In this document: positions 13,194-23,733 of the stretch, one piece after another
Layout of the letters: each line of letters starts with the position of its first letter
How positions within the stretch are numbered: position 1 is the first letter of the stretch
Source of the DNA: Lepus europaeus
Lineage: Eukaryota; Chordata; Mammalia; Lagomorpha; Leporidae
Length of the DNA stretch: 64,000 nt
Assembly (NCBI RefSeq): GCF_033115175.1
Contig: NC_084827.1
Coordinates: forward strand, 144,143,701 to 144,207,700
Direction of reading: 5' to 3'
Translations under genes and position numbers: made by a program
Notes under the pieces: generated by a model
Database searches by the model: none
Seen by the model: only the letters and a program-made list of their open reading frames with translations
Told to the model about the DNA's origin: nothing

Positions 13194-13303
13194 TGGAAAT
13201 CCTGACCGCTCGTCAGAAGAAAGCAGAAGAACTAAAGAGACTCACTGATCTAGCCAGTCAGATGGCAGAGATGCAGCTGGCCGAACTCAGGGCGGAGATT
13301 AAG
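13194..13303 (+). CDS. SPATS2L: SPATS2L internal coding exon (110 nt)
   Basis: The acceptor is TTATTTGGCAG| and the donor is AAG|GTCAGT at 13304. Two leading bases complete the Met codon from the previous exon; 36 codons follow, and the exon ends in phase 0. The peptide contains ILTARQKKAEELKRLTDLA and then a stretch rich in Gln, Met, Leu and Glu, consistent with a coiled coil. Lys/Glu spacing in heptads supports a helical rod. An open frame that continues past 13303 is intronic read-through and not protein. Confidence 0.96.
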
Positions 13304-14062
13304 GTCAGTCCTGAAAGCCCGGAGCCTGAACCCGGAGCCAGAGCGCTAGCCCCATGGTTGCTCTGCGGCCCCAGAGCTCTGCTCTCTGAGGCTGTCGCTT
13401 CGTGCACCCAGCTCTCCTTTACAGGGTTGAAAGAGACAGTCCAGAAAGGGGGGAGAGGCACAGACTGTTTTCTCAGTCAACAGAGACTGACCCAAATAAA
13501 GTGTACCCAACCCTGAATCATTGCTGGGATGGGGGATATTATTTTCACACCACGTAAGGTGTATGTGTGTATATAAGCACACACATGAGCACATATATAA
13601 TACAAACAGTGTAACAGTAAGGATTATAAAGCTGCAGTCTGTGCTGACTTCTTTCCTATACCTGTTTGTAACTAGGTGCCTTTTTACTAAAAACATTACC
13701 TACCAATATGTATCTGTTAGATCTCCCTTGCAAGCAACAGAAACTGACCCTGGCAAACCCCGAGAACAAGTACAATTTGAGAGAATGGAAGTGTAGCTCA
13801 CCAAAGCAGTAGGGTCTAAAGACAGGTCTACAAACAGGCAAGCAGCCCTGGTGACTTGCGCCATGTACGAAGCAGAATTCTTTAGGGCTCCTGAGTGGTC
13901 TCCAGGGCTCATCAGCCCTTCTGCTGCCCCACTGGATCTGCTGGTTTCAACCCCTAACAGGAAGGCTGCGACTGGCCTCGCTTTGGTCCCATCCATCATT
14001 TGGCCAAAAGAGAAGGTAACTGATAGACCCACCAGGACTGTGGGTCTTAGAAACTGCACTAG

Positions 14063-14389
14063 GGGGGGTGACGCTGTGGCGTAGTGGGTAAAACCACTGC
14101 CTTCAGTGCAGGCATCCCATATGGGCACCGGTTTGAGTCCCGGCTGCTCCATTTCTGATCCACCTCTCTGCTATGGCCTGGGAAAGCAGCAGAAGACGAC
14201 TCAAGTCCTTGGTCCCCTGCACCCGCGTGGGAGACCTGGAAGAAGCTCCTGGCTCCTGGCTTCAGATCAGCACAGCTCCGCCATTGCAGCCAATTGGGGA
14301 GTGAACCAGCAGATGGAAGACCTCTCTCTCTGCCTCTCCTTCTCTTTCTGTGTAACTCTGACTTTCAAATAAATAAATAAATCTTAAAA
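14063..14389 (+). mobile_element. CSINE, outer member of a nested pair
   Basis: It has a full SINE body from the head GTGACGCTGTGGCGTAGTGG to an AAATAAATAAATAAATC tail. The B-box-like segment GGTTTGAGTCCCGG lies near 14130. Its target duplication AAACTGCACTAG lies at 14051-14062 and again at 14806-14817, after the second SINE, so both insertions sit within one duplication. Confidence 0.92.
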
Positions 14390-14401
14390 AGAAGAAGAAA
14401 C

Positions 14402-14741
14402 GGCCGGCGCCGTGGCTTAACAGGCTAATCCTCCGCCTTGTGGCGCCGGCACACCGGGTTCTAGTCCCGGTTAGGGCGCCGGATTCTATCCCAGTTGCCC
14501 CTCTTCCAGGCCAGCTCTCTGCTATGGCCCGGGAAGTGGAGGATGGCCCAAGTGCTTAGGCCCTGCACCCGCATGGGAGACCAGGAGAAGCACCTGGCTC
14601 CTGCCTTCGGATCAGAGCAATGAGCCGGCCACAGCGGCCATTGGAGGGTGAACCAACGGCAAAAAGGAAGACCTTTCTCTCTGTCTCTCTCTCTCTCACT
14701 ATCCACTCTGCCTGTCCAAAAAAAAAAAAAAAAAAAAAAAG
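14402..14741 (+). mobile_element. CSINE (GC-rich young subfamily) inserted in the tail of the preceding CSINE
   Basis: The head GGCCGGCGCCGTGGCTTAAC identifies a different, GC-richer subfamily. It ends in a pure A-run near 14720. The AAGAAGAAGAAA tail motif of the outer SINE recurs after this A-run (14743-14760), as expected of an insertion into that tail. A (GGAA)n-like tract follows to 14805. Confidence 0.9.
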
Positions 14742-15367
14742 AAGAAGAAGAAGAAGAAACAAAGAGAGAGAGGAAGGAAGGAAAGAAGGAAGAAAGGAAG
14801 GAAGCAAACTGCACTAGAGTAGTTACCAGACCCAGAAGTGATTATTAGGAAGACAAGAACGAATGATCACATTTGTGAAGTTTATAAATTGCCCCTTATC
14901 TTCCTCTTTTTTCACTCATATACTAAACACACCACACATATACACACACATCCACATGTATACCTGTACACACACACTCCTAACTTCTTACCCACTTCTA
15001 GGGAACTACAGTAGTTTTAGGACACAGTTGCTGCTAGCTTCACAAATAAAACTGCTCACCAGGAGATAGACCTGGTTAAGAATGGTAGAAAGTAGCAAGC
15101 GACTTTGGTCTCCATCCTGGTGAAGCACAGAGAATCCAACAGAAGAGGGCTCCCCTGCAGATAACAAATGCTCTAGTGGTGTCTTCCCTCCTCATCTTCT
15201 CTGCTCTGGCCTTTTTGGCCTCCCACTCATCTTCCTGCCCCAGCTGTCTCTTTCTTTCCAGCCTTATCCTGCACCCTAAATTCAGAGTTTTATGCCCAAA
15301 GCAAATCTGTTTTCCCTTAGTATGATCTGTCCTTCCTCAGCATGAATTCTACCACTGGACTCATTTT

Positions 15368-15672
15368 TTAAATTTTTGGTCTATTTTATGTATTTGAAAG
15401 ACAGAAAGAGAGTGCCATGCACTGGTTCACTCCCCAGATGCTGCAACAGTGGGAGCTGGGCCAGGACTAAGCCAGCAGCCAATAACTCCATCCAGGTCTC
15501 CCACATGGATGGCAGCAACTCAAGTACTGGAGCCGCGGCCAGCTTCCTCCCAGGGTGAGCATTAGTGGGAAACTTGAGTCAGGAGCAGAGCTGGGACTTG
15601 AACCCAGGCATTCTGGTATGGGATATAGGCATCCTAAGCAGCACTTAACCTTTGCCTCAAGCACCCACCCCT
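15368..15672 (-). mobile_element. Older lagomorph SINE, minus orientation
   Basis: It has a reversed tail (GTATTTGAAAGACAG), then CTGGTTCACTCCCCAGATG, and the reversed head ends in CAAGCACCCACCCCT. It is the older subfamily, with GAACCCAGGCATTCTG near its tRNA-like head, and is the same type as those inside MITEs elsewhere in the window. Confidence 0.85.
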
Positions 15673-15834
15673 CCAATATATAATTCAACTCCCATCTCTT
15701 CCTATGATAATCTCAGCTTGTCAGAAAATCAAGTGAACGATAAAAATTATCAGCTTCCAGATCTGTTGAAATCAACTCATCTTCCAAGTTTCGTTTCTGC
15801 CTGTCAAAATCTCATCCCCATCCTGAAAGGCTCA

Positions 15835-16035
15835 GTAGCACGGGCTTTGGGAGGCAGGCGGTCCAGCTGCAAACCGCTGCTTCTGTGGCCTTGAGTAAAG
15901 CACGCATTGTCTCAGATTCTTAGGCTCTCAAGTCCCCATCTGTAAAACAGGTAATACTAGTGCTGGCTTCAGAGCAGTGCAACACGCAGAAATGAGGTGA
16001 TCTGTGGAGAACTTGGTCAGTGTCTGGCAAATGTT
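15835..16035 (+). repeat. MIR element
   Basis: MIR-like phrases occur in order: 'GTGGCCTTGAGTAAAGCA', 'CCCCATCTGTAAAACAGG', 'TAATACTAGTGCTGGCTTC' and 'CAGTGTCTGGCAAATGTT'. Confidence 0.7.
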
Positions 16036-16420
16036 TAATATTTTTTAGCTCAACTGCTCCCACTTGCATAACTCTTACTCTGTCCCGCTCGGTAGGAAAT
16101 TATTGCTTCCTCTCTCTGATTTCGAAAGCACCAGCCACATTCTACCTTGTATTGTATTTAGTGGTGTCTGTGTCCCTTACCATGTGGCACGCTCCCTGGT
16201 AAACTCGGGGAGGGCCCACGTCACAGCTATTGCTGTATTACTCTGTCATCACACATAGATCTTAACTTTAAATTGAATTTTAAATGAATTGAAAAATAAT
16301 CTCTTCACCACTTCCTTTAAGAGCACTTGAAATTCCATCATTGAAGATGATGTTTCTTAGACACTAATGGCTTTTTGGACTTCCCGGTTCCCTATTAAAA
16401 TAGAGGGGGTAGGGTGGGAG

Positions 16421-16680
16421 GGGCTGATAGAGCAGTTCCGGTGCAGGTCAGGAGGCCCACATCCCGTTATCAGATCCCCACTGTGCTCCTGCTTCTTGCT
16501 TCCTGCTCAAGTACATCCCGGGAAGCGGCTCAAGCAGTAGTTGGGTGCCTGCCACCCATGCAGGAGATGCAAATAGAGTTCAAGGCCTCTGACTCTGGCC
16601 CAGCCCCAGCCACTGCCGGCATTTGCAGAGTCAACCAAGAGCAGATGGGCGTTCACTGTCTGTCTCTCTAATAAAAACAT
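16421..16680 (+). mobile_element. Diverged lagomorph SINE
   Basis: It keeps the SINE order, with 'CAGTAGTTGGGTGCCTGCC' in the middle, 'GCATTTGCAGAGTCAACCA' before the tail, and TCTCTAATAAAAACA at the end. It is heavily diverged and no clear target duplication was found. Confidence 0.65.
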
Positions 16681-17042
16681 CAACTAGAAATGGCTGTCTA
16701 TGAAGGAAGACATGTTTTCTCTTGGTGGTTAATACCCTAGCAGGCTCTTGGCCAAATTAGGAAGACCCTGCCACACTGCAACCCAGAAAATGCTTCTAGC
16801 GTGTGGGCGCCAAAAGGCTCAGTAGATGAGCCCAGATGCACATTTTCCTGTGTCACCGCCTTGTCCAAGCCCAGGCTGGGGGGAGACAGGGCCCTCAGAC
16901 ACTCCCAGAAGAGGAGGGTGATCATGCCCCCAGGCAGGACAGAACTAAATGGAGCCTCCGGGCCCAGGGCTGGAACGATCACCACCATCCACGGGCACCG
17001 GATGTAATTACAGGGCTCCTGCTTCCCCTCTGTCTCCTGCAG

Positions 17043-17145
17043 CACTTTGTCAGCGAGCGTAAATATGATGAAGAGCTTGGGAAAGCTGCCCGGTTCTCCT
17101 GCGACATCGAACAGCTGAAGGCCCAAATCATGCTCTGTGGAGAGA
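17043..17145 (+). CDS. SPATS2L: SPATS2L internal coding exon (103 nt)
   Basis: The acceptor is TGTCTCCTGCAG| and the donor is GAGA|GTGAGT at 17146. It opens in phase 0 with HFVSERKYDEELGKAARFSC, continues with a segment ending in Leu-Cys-Gly-Glu, and leaves one base that forms an Ile codon with the next exon. This appears to be the end of the conserved family core; the low-complexity tail begins downstream. Phase and sequence match the expected protein without a gap. Confidence 0.96.
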
Positions 17146-17559
17146 GTGAGTGTCGCGTTCCTCGCGCTCAATACTTCTGTGTGAGCGAGTGCGGTGTTGT
17201 TGGGAGTTAACATGGGAAATGCCAGGTGTGCAGTCCCCCAGGGGGTCTGGAGGGAGGGTCTAAAGAGACTTCATGATCTGAGGTCACGACACAAGTCCCT
17301 AGAAATGCCAGGATTTGAACTTCGACTCCTCAAATGCCACTGTCCCCAGCCCCCAGTGAACCCCCAGGATTTAGCGGAACACAGCAGGCCAGCTCTTCCC
17401 AAGCACCGCCAGGTAAACTGCTTCCCTCATGTCCGAGAGCCCGGCTTCTGCAGAGACCTGGTAGGCAGAGAGTGAGCCTCCCTAGGCAGCCCGGGAACAC
17501 TCAGCCACTGTGTGCAGCCGCCGGCCCTGCCTTCTCTGTGCCCAGTGAAGTCTGCAGAT

Positions 17560-18060
17560 AATCAAAGACTTCACTGTCCCCATTAGCTTCCGTCTTGTTC
17601 CCTATTAAAGCTTAATTAGAGCAGCTAATGTGCAACAGAATCGGCTGCCGTTTCTCCCCCTGCTCCCTCCCGCCCACCCACGAGGGGAGGTGGGAGCCAG
17701 CGCTCAGGTGACCCAGGAGGGCGGAGGGCGGGGCGAGGGCCGTGCCCCAGTGCGCAGCCTCCGGCAGCTGAGCTCCGCAGCACTCCTGGATTCAAAATGG
17801 AAATCGCTCTTGTTTTTAAAAAGCTTAATCTAAAGATTAGGGAACTCTGTTAAACCAAACAGTATCCTGCACAGAGAATGGACTGTGTAAATTATGTATA
17901 TTATATGTAATTATCATACAGGTTACAGTGCAGTTGGCTGTCCTGTACTAATACGTAGGTCGTAATAAGGTTCACTCTCGCCGCCCGGTCTTCCATGTCA
18001 CTGTATGTGCGTTCAGCCGTGACAATGGCGCGTGCACTGATTATCACACGTGGGCCGCCT
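17560..18060 (+). promoter_or_regulatory. Candidate intronic enhancer with clustered homeodomain cores
   Basis: Within a repeat-free stretch there is an ATCAAAG (TCF/LEF-like) near 17565, TTAATTAG at 17612-17619, CTAATG at 17625-17630, and a perfect palindrome TAATCTAAAGATTA at 17826-17839 that matches a pair of facing TAATC (K50 homeodomain) sites. This is motif reading only; conservation and activity are unknown. Confidence 0.3.
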
Positions 18061-19017
18061 CCACTTTCTCACCATGGAGGTTAACAGTAATCTGAGCCTC
18101 CTTCCTTGCTCTCACATCTTTGGTAATTATCCGGTTCTTCTGACTGCCCGTCTTAAATGATTCCTTCTTTTTCCCTGGGTGCTGCTTTGCTCCCGAAAGG
18201 ATCGGCCTGTTTACTGCCCACTCCCAGCCCTTGCCTCCCTTCTGAAAAGGCAAACTGGTCTGGGTCACGGTCAGAGAGTTGGCTGCCCGGGCTACTTTCC
18301 CCAGCGGGACACTAAAGCTCAGTGGCCCTGTGTCACCTTCCCAGGTGGGCTGGGGAGGGGTCGCCTCACCTGCTGTCCTCTGAGTGCTGCAGGTACCATC
18401 TAGGGGGGAACACCCCTCACCAAATTCCAAGTGTCCCTGTGAAACACGGCCGCACGTATCGCAGGCAGTAGTCTTCACAAGACCATTTCCTATTTGGCTT
18501 TCTTGAGGGTACGTGGAGAGCCCACAGCTGCTGACCCGGAAATAGTGGTCCTTGAGCTGTAGGGCAGAATGGCCCTATGAAGCTGAACCTGGTGAGCCGA
18601 AGAGCCGCTGAAATCCCCTGGTCGTGTTTGGACAGCCCCCAAGTCGTTGTCGCACCTGGCAGACAAAAAAAGAAGGCACTGGAGCTAGCTGCTGTCCTTG
18701 CCATTTCTAATGTTCCGGGGGCCCTGCTAGTCTCTCCTAATCCTCCAGCATCACCCTGGGATTAGGTCTGATCCAACAAAGGCCGCGGAGAAAATTGCTT
18801 TTAAAAATTGGTGACAATTTTAAGATTCAAAGAAAGGTCTTGCTGTCCGGGCTGACAGTCAGAATTCCAGTGAGCGCCGAGAGAGGAGTCACAGCTTTAC
18901 CCTTGAGCTGATTCCCCGTGGCCCCAGTTCCGCACAGCCACAGAGAAATCGTCCTGTCAGAAGCCACCACTTCCAACGCCAGCGGGAATGGCAGTGATGA
19001 AGGTTGAGCAGACCTGC

Positions 19018-19053
19018 CTGAGCCCTGGGCCCTGGGCCCTGAGCCCTGAGCCC
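19018..19053 (+). repeat. 7-bp minisatellite, GCCCTGR units
   Basis: Five consecutive copies of a GCCCTG(G/A) unit lie within the SPATS2L intron. Confidence 0.85.
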
Positions 19054-19646
19054 TGACGGGCGTCTGCGTGCGCAGCCTGCCTTGCCTGCAGCATTGGAAG
19101 GGGTGCACATCTGCACGGGGGCTTCAGAAAAACGGGTGGCAAACGGCTGGCTAATGCAGCGCTGTTGGACAGAGCAGATGCTGGCAGGGCCGGCCCTGTG
19201 CTGGAAGATACGCCTGGCCCAGAGCGGGGTGGTTCTAACAGCCGCCGTCAGCCGTGCCCAGGCCCATCTCTGCAGCGCGGACTGCCCAGGGGCCGCGGCG
19301 GGGCAGCGAGAACGGCCTGGGCCTCACAGCAGCGGGTGCTGGTGCACAGGGCACAGGAGAAAAGCCTCAGGGCTCCTCTCTGTCTCCCCCGGGCGCCTCG
19401 TGACCCAGGGCTCCTGTGCAGTTGTCGGATAGGTCTGTGTCCTGGAAGCACCTCCCAGCTTGGGTGACTATGCTGTCCTCTCAGGTCAGGGATTCCCACG
19501 GGAGAAACGTGCTGGGCTCCGAGCACATCTTCCAACAACAACAACAACAAACGCGGCTTCAGTGCCTCCCTGAATGTTTATAAAGGACTTCCGCCAGCTC
19601 CTTCGTCTCCTGGCACTGCCTGACACCCCGCCCTTTCTTGTTGCAG

Positions 19647-19867
19647 TTACCCATCCAAAGAATAACTACTCCTCCAGAACGCCCTGCACCTCCCTGCTGC
19701 CTCTGCTGAACGCTCACGCGGCGGCCTCTGGGAAGCAGAGTAACTTTCCCCGAAAATCATCCAATCACAACAAGCCCTCCGAGGGTAAAGCAGCAAACCC
19801 AAAAATGGTGAGCGGTCTTCCCAGCACGGCCGAGCCCCCTCACCAGCCCATGCCGGCTAACAAGCAG
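19647..19867 (+). CDS. SPATS2L: SPATS2L internal coding exon (221 nt)
   Basis: The acceptor is TTCTTGTTGCAG| and the donor is CAG|GTAAGC at 19868. Two leading bases complete an Ile codon; 73 codons follow in phase 0. The peptide starts THPKNNYSSRTPCTSLLPLL and goes on through Ser/Asn/Lys/Pro-rich sequence to an Ala-Asn-Lys-Gln end. It is low-complexity and likely disordered, with many Ser residues that fit the serine-rich family name. Confidence 0.96.
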
Positions 19868-20218
19868 GTAAGCCACCCTGGGAGCCGGCAGCTGTTGGAG
19901 ACCGAGCTCCCTGGGGTCACCCCCAGCCTCCCGCCAGCCCCCAGCATCACTGCCTGGCCTCGCCATGGGGAAGAAGTGGGCCGCGTGCCCGCGGGACGGC
20001 ATTAGTAGCTCCACCGGAGGACGGCGGCCCTTCGCGTGCCCCCCAGTTGCCGCCATCCCCAGGTCCCCGTCATCAGCCCACATGTGGGAAACACCCATCC
20101 AGACACAGGAGGAAGATTCAGAACTGCCACCGAGACCCTCTGTGAGAGGAAGCTGGGCGTTGGTATTTTAGGATCGCTTAATTTTTCCCACTTAGGTTTT
20201 GGTTACTGGTCAGAAGAC

Positions 20219-20421
20219 AGGTACTGGCGTTGTGGTGCAGCAGGTTAAGCTGACATCTGTATGATGCCAGCATCCGTGTTGGAGCACCAGTGTGGTCCTG
20301 CACATGGGAGATCTGCATGAAGTTCCCAGCTCTTGGCTTTGGCCTGGCCCAAGCCCCGGCAGTTGCGGCCACGTGGGGAATTAACAGTGGGTGCTCTCTA
20401 TCTCTCTCCCTCTCCCTCTCC

Positions 20422-20462
<41 letters not shown>

Positions 20463-20519
20463 TCTCTCTCTCTCTCTCTCTGTCATTCTGCCTTTAAAAT
20501 AAAACAAATATTTTTTTTA
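20219..20519 (+). mobile_element. Lagomorph SINE with expanded (CT)n
   Basis: The head is AGGTACTGGCGTTGTGGTGC; it has a pure CT microsatellite at about 20424-20480 and the tail TTTAAAATAAAACAAAT. A similar TTAAAATAAAACAGAT follows the next two SINEs at about 21154, which suggests they inserted into this element's tail. Confidence 0.85.
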
Positions 20520-20846
20520 GGGGCCAAGGCTGTGGCGTAGCAGGTTAACGCCCTGGCCTGAAGCACTGGCATCCCATATGGGCGCCAGTTCTAGTCCTGG
20601 CTGCTCCTCTTCCAATCCAGCTCTCTGTTATGGCCTGGGAAAGCAGTAGAAGATGGCCCAAGTCCTTGGGCCCCTGTACCCACATGGGAGACCCGGAAGA
20701 AGCTCCTGGCTCCTGGCTTCGGATCGGCATAGCTCTGGCCGTTGTGGCCACTGGGGAGAGAACTAGTGGATGGAAGACCTCTCTCTCTGCCTCTACCTCT
20801 CTCTGTAATTCTGTCTTTCAAATAAATAAAAATAAATCTTTAAAAA
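20520..20846 (+). mobile_element. CSINE, plus half of an inverted pair
   Basis: The full body runs from GGGGCCAAGGCTGTGGCG to AAATAAATAAAAATAAATC. It abuts a SINE of the same family in opposite orientation. Confidence 0.92.
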
Positions 20847-21153
20847 ATTATTTTATTTATTTGAAAGATAGAGTGACAGAGAGAGGTAGAGAGAGAGAGA
20901 GAGGTCTTCCATCCACTGGTTCACTCCCCAGATGGCCACAAGAGCTGGAGCTGGGTCGGTCCAAAGCCAGGATAAGGAGCTTCTTCCAGGTCTCCCATGC
21001 GAGTGCAGGGGCCCAAGAACTTGGGCCATCTTCTACTGCTTTCCCAGGCCATAGCAGAGAGCTGGATCAGAAGTGGAGCAGCCGGGACCAGAACCGGTGC
21101 CCTGCCAGCACTTGAGGCCAGGGCTTTAACCCACTGAGCAACAGCACCAGCCT
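20847..21153 (-). mobile_element. CSINE, minus half of an inverted pair
   Basis: It starts with the reversed tail ATTTTATTTATTTGAAAGAT and ends in CAACAGCACCAGCC. It is joined tail-to-tail to the preceding CSINE. Confidence 0.92.
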
Positions 21154-22429
21154 TAAAATAAAACAGATCTTAAAATAATAAGAGGCCAAAGTTAGTGTAA
21201 ACTTTTCTTCTCTTGGGGTTTCAGTAAAGAGAACACATCTCAAAATGACAGCATCCATTCTCTATTGTGACAGGAGAGGAGCATCTTCCCTCCCTCCTGC
21301 TGCTTTGCAGCTGTATCTAAGCGAGGTGACTTCCTCCTTAGTGCTAGAGAATGAGTGAGAAGTGGCGTTGGCTGGTAGAGCAGTTGGGCCTGCTGTAAAG
21401 ACACCTGTCATGCTCTCGGAGCAAGAGAGCTCTAGGAAAGGCTTGCTTTAATGTGCCAAAATGCTGGTTTCCCAACAAGCTCCCTGCTGGGTTTTATGAT
21501 CCTGGTCTTTTGTAATTCCCATGAGTGACACAAACAGGCATTTCGCTGGCCCTGAATACCCTCAGGAACTTCCCAACAGCACTTCCACAAGGTGCGTTTC
21601 ATGCCTTCATGCATTAGAGATCACACTAGAACCTGTTTTACTTGTAGTCTAAATACTTCTGCACAGCCTCTGTTCTTTGCTGATTATTAAGCAGCGTGAT
21701 AAAGTCAAGTCTGAAAGTCAGTCTGGCCGTTTCCGTGAGAACGAGAGGGGCCAGGTTCACTGCCATCTCTGGAGATGCTGTGTCAGCTCACTGCTCTGGC
21801 ATTCCAGGTGCCAGTCACGTAAGGTGACCTGCACTTGCACATCGAGGCCAGACACCATAGACCAGGCCAGAGGGCCCTGTGCTTCAGAGCACAACCAGAG
21901 CGCTCCATCCGTAATGAGGAGTTGGTGAAACCAAGGAGATGGGACCACCTCACACTCCGGCCCTTCCCTTCAGACCCATGCTTGGAATCCTCAAGAGCCT
22001 GGAATTCTACTTCCAAGTGGCCCCGGGGCAGTGTTCGGGATCTGTTTGTGCCACTTCCCTGGATACACCATCTTGAGGGCAGACCACACTGCCAGTTTGC
22101 GCACCCATAGGTCCACATGGTGATTATAGGTGGGAGTGGGTGTGAGGCTTAGGTCGGGGGGAGTTTAGGGACCTCACTCATGCGTGCAAATGCCCCTCCC
22201 AGTATGGGATGGAGCCAGAGGCAGGAAGAGACAACATTTGGACTGTCCGACTAGGCCCTGAATTTTTGCAGGCTGGAGCATCCAGTCACAGTGCACAAAT
22301 GAAGAACCTTATCTGTGTGTAACTCACAAAACTGCACGTCGTAGTCATACAGCAGGTGTGGTTAGTGAACAGGTCTGCGTTCATGTCGCAAGTTGTTCAC
22401 GCACCTTGTCAGGAGACAGTGCCCAGAGT

Positions 22430-22625
22430 GGGAATGGCTTTACCATTTGCCACCTGTAGACCTTAGACAAATCCCTTAAACTCAATATCCTCATTTATAA
22501 ATTAAAGCAAAGAATAGCAACTATCTGAAGGGGTGATTGTGATGCCAGCTGAGCAAACGCACGGTAAGGTACCGCGCCCGGCTCCTGGCACAGTGTAGTC
22601 ACGGAGAAGTGCTGGCTATTACTGA
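22430..22625 (+). repeat. Probable MIR element
   Basis: Diverged MIR phrases are present: 'GACCTTAGACAAATCCCTTA', 'ATATCCTCATTTATAAATTA' and 'CCTGGCACAGTGTAGTCA'. Confidence 0.65.
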
Positions 22626-23337
22626 CCTCACGGAGCTCAGAGCCTCTCTCCCTGGTGCAGCGACAGACAAGTTTACGCCACTGCTCCCTCACCACCGTCT
22701 GTCTGTGTGCGTGGCTGCTGGCTTGTTGAAAGAACGATCTTTCAGGAGGAGGCTTCCAAATGTGCTGGATTCGAACCGCAAACATGTAGAGAGAATCGGC
22801 TCCCTCTGTGGGGACGCCATCCATCCGTGCCCCGCCAAGAGCTACCAGATAGGCTTCCTCTCTGTACTTGCTCAAGAGGAGATTTCGGAAGTATGGTATT
22901 TGTTTTGAAATAAAAAAGAAACTGCTTTAGAGAAGAAAAATTACAGTCAGAATTTTGCCTTTTGTCTTCATATATGTGATTAGAATTCATAGACACAGTA
23001 GATATGGAAGGTCCCAGAAATTGTCCCAGAAGTCATCATTGCTCCGCCCATGTTACATTTTGTTCCGCCGTGTTTTAAACATCCTATATTTGGCCCAGCT
23101 CTGAGCTGCCTTATTTTCTGTGATTTCTCACCATCGGTGACTCTCTTGCAGTTCCATGTAGAAGGCAGTGCAGTGTCCTTGTGAGACTGAGGGTTTTTGT
23201 CCGCTTGGCCTCATTTGCATGTCGTCATAGTCTTCTGCTTACCTGGGACTTAGAGATTTGATTTCCCTGATGTCATCTGTGGATGTCACCTGTGGCTTAC
23301 TGGTATCCAATACCTCTCTCTTTTGCTTCCTTGGTAG

Positions 23338-23733
23338 AATGGGTCTTCCAGCCAAAGACGAAGATTTAACCCCCAGTATCATAACAACAGGCTAAACGGG
23401 CCTGCCAAGTCACAGGGCGGCGGGAACGAGGCGGAGCCCGTGGCCAAGGGCAACGGCCGGCACGAACACCGAAGACAGCTGCACAACGGCTTCCGTCCCA
23501 AAAACAAAGGCGGCGCCAAAAACCAAGAGGCCCCCTTGGGGACAAAGACCCCGGAGGCCGCAGCACACCCCGAAAAGCCGCGGCGGAGGCAGCACCCTGC
23601 AGACAGCTCCGAGGCCCGGCCTGTCCGGGGAAGCGTGGGCAGGGTTTCACAGTGCAATCTCTGTCCCCCGAGAATAGAGGTCTCCCCAGACGCCGCCGTC
23701 CTCTCCGTCCCAGCCGTAACGTTGGTGGCCTGA
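23338..23733 (+). CDS. SPATS2L: SPATS2L terminal coding exon with stop codon
   Basis: The acceptor is TGCTTCCTTGGTAG| and the exon reads in phase 0 to TGA at 23731-23733 (131 codons plus stop). It opens NGSSSQRRRFNPQYHNNRLN and is dominated by Asn, Gly, Lys, Arg and Gln, including a Lys-Pro-Arg-Arg-Arg cluster. It ends in a hydrophobic tail Ala-Val-Leu-Ser-Val-Pro-Ala-Val-Thr-Leu-Val-Ala. The basic, disordered composition fits an RNA-associated or nucleolar protein; that is inference. This exon is GC-rich compared with its surroundings. Confidence 0.97.
   Translation, partial: NGSSSQRRRFNPQYHNNRLNGPAKSQGGGNEAEPVAKGNGRHEHRRQLHNGFRPKNKGGAKNQEAPLGTKTPEAAAHPEKPRRRQHPADSSEARPVRGSVGRVSQCNLCPPRIEVSPDAAVLSVPAVTLVA

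Larger units (their letters stand above)
13304..17042 (+). other. SPATS2L: SPATS2L intron, 3.7 kb
   Basis: It contains a TG/CA-rich stretch (about 13558-13600), two nested CSINEs inside one target duplication (14063-14805), an (AC)-rich tract (14930-14975), an older reversed SINE (15368-15672), a MIR (15835-16035) and a diverged SINE (16421-16680). The remainder shows no recognisable feature. Confidence 0.85.
17146..19646 (+). other. SPATS2L: SPATS2L intron, 2.5 kb, repeat-poor
   Basis: I see no SINE or L1 in this intron. It contains a repeat-poor stretch with several ATTA-type homeodomain cores (17560-18060), a short minisatellite (19018-19053), a GC-rich part (about 19180-19330) and a (CAA)n tract near 19531-19550. 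Lack of repeats in a window otherwise dense with SINEs makes it a candidate for regulatory content. Confidence 0.8.
19868..23337 (+). other. SPATS2L: SPATS2L last intron, 3.5 kb
   Basis: It contains three adjoining SINEs (20219-21153), two of them in inverted orientation, and a MIR-like remnant (22430-22625). The remainder (21200-22430, 22630-23330) shows no feature I can name. Confidence 0.85.

Noticed and set aside
14461..14814. Open frames with Ser/Leu-rich or Lys/Glu-rich runs, here and in many other places
   Set aside because: They are translations of CSINE bodies and their CT or A tails, and recur wherever a CSINE lies.
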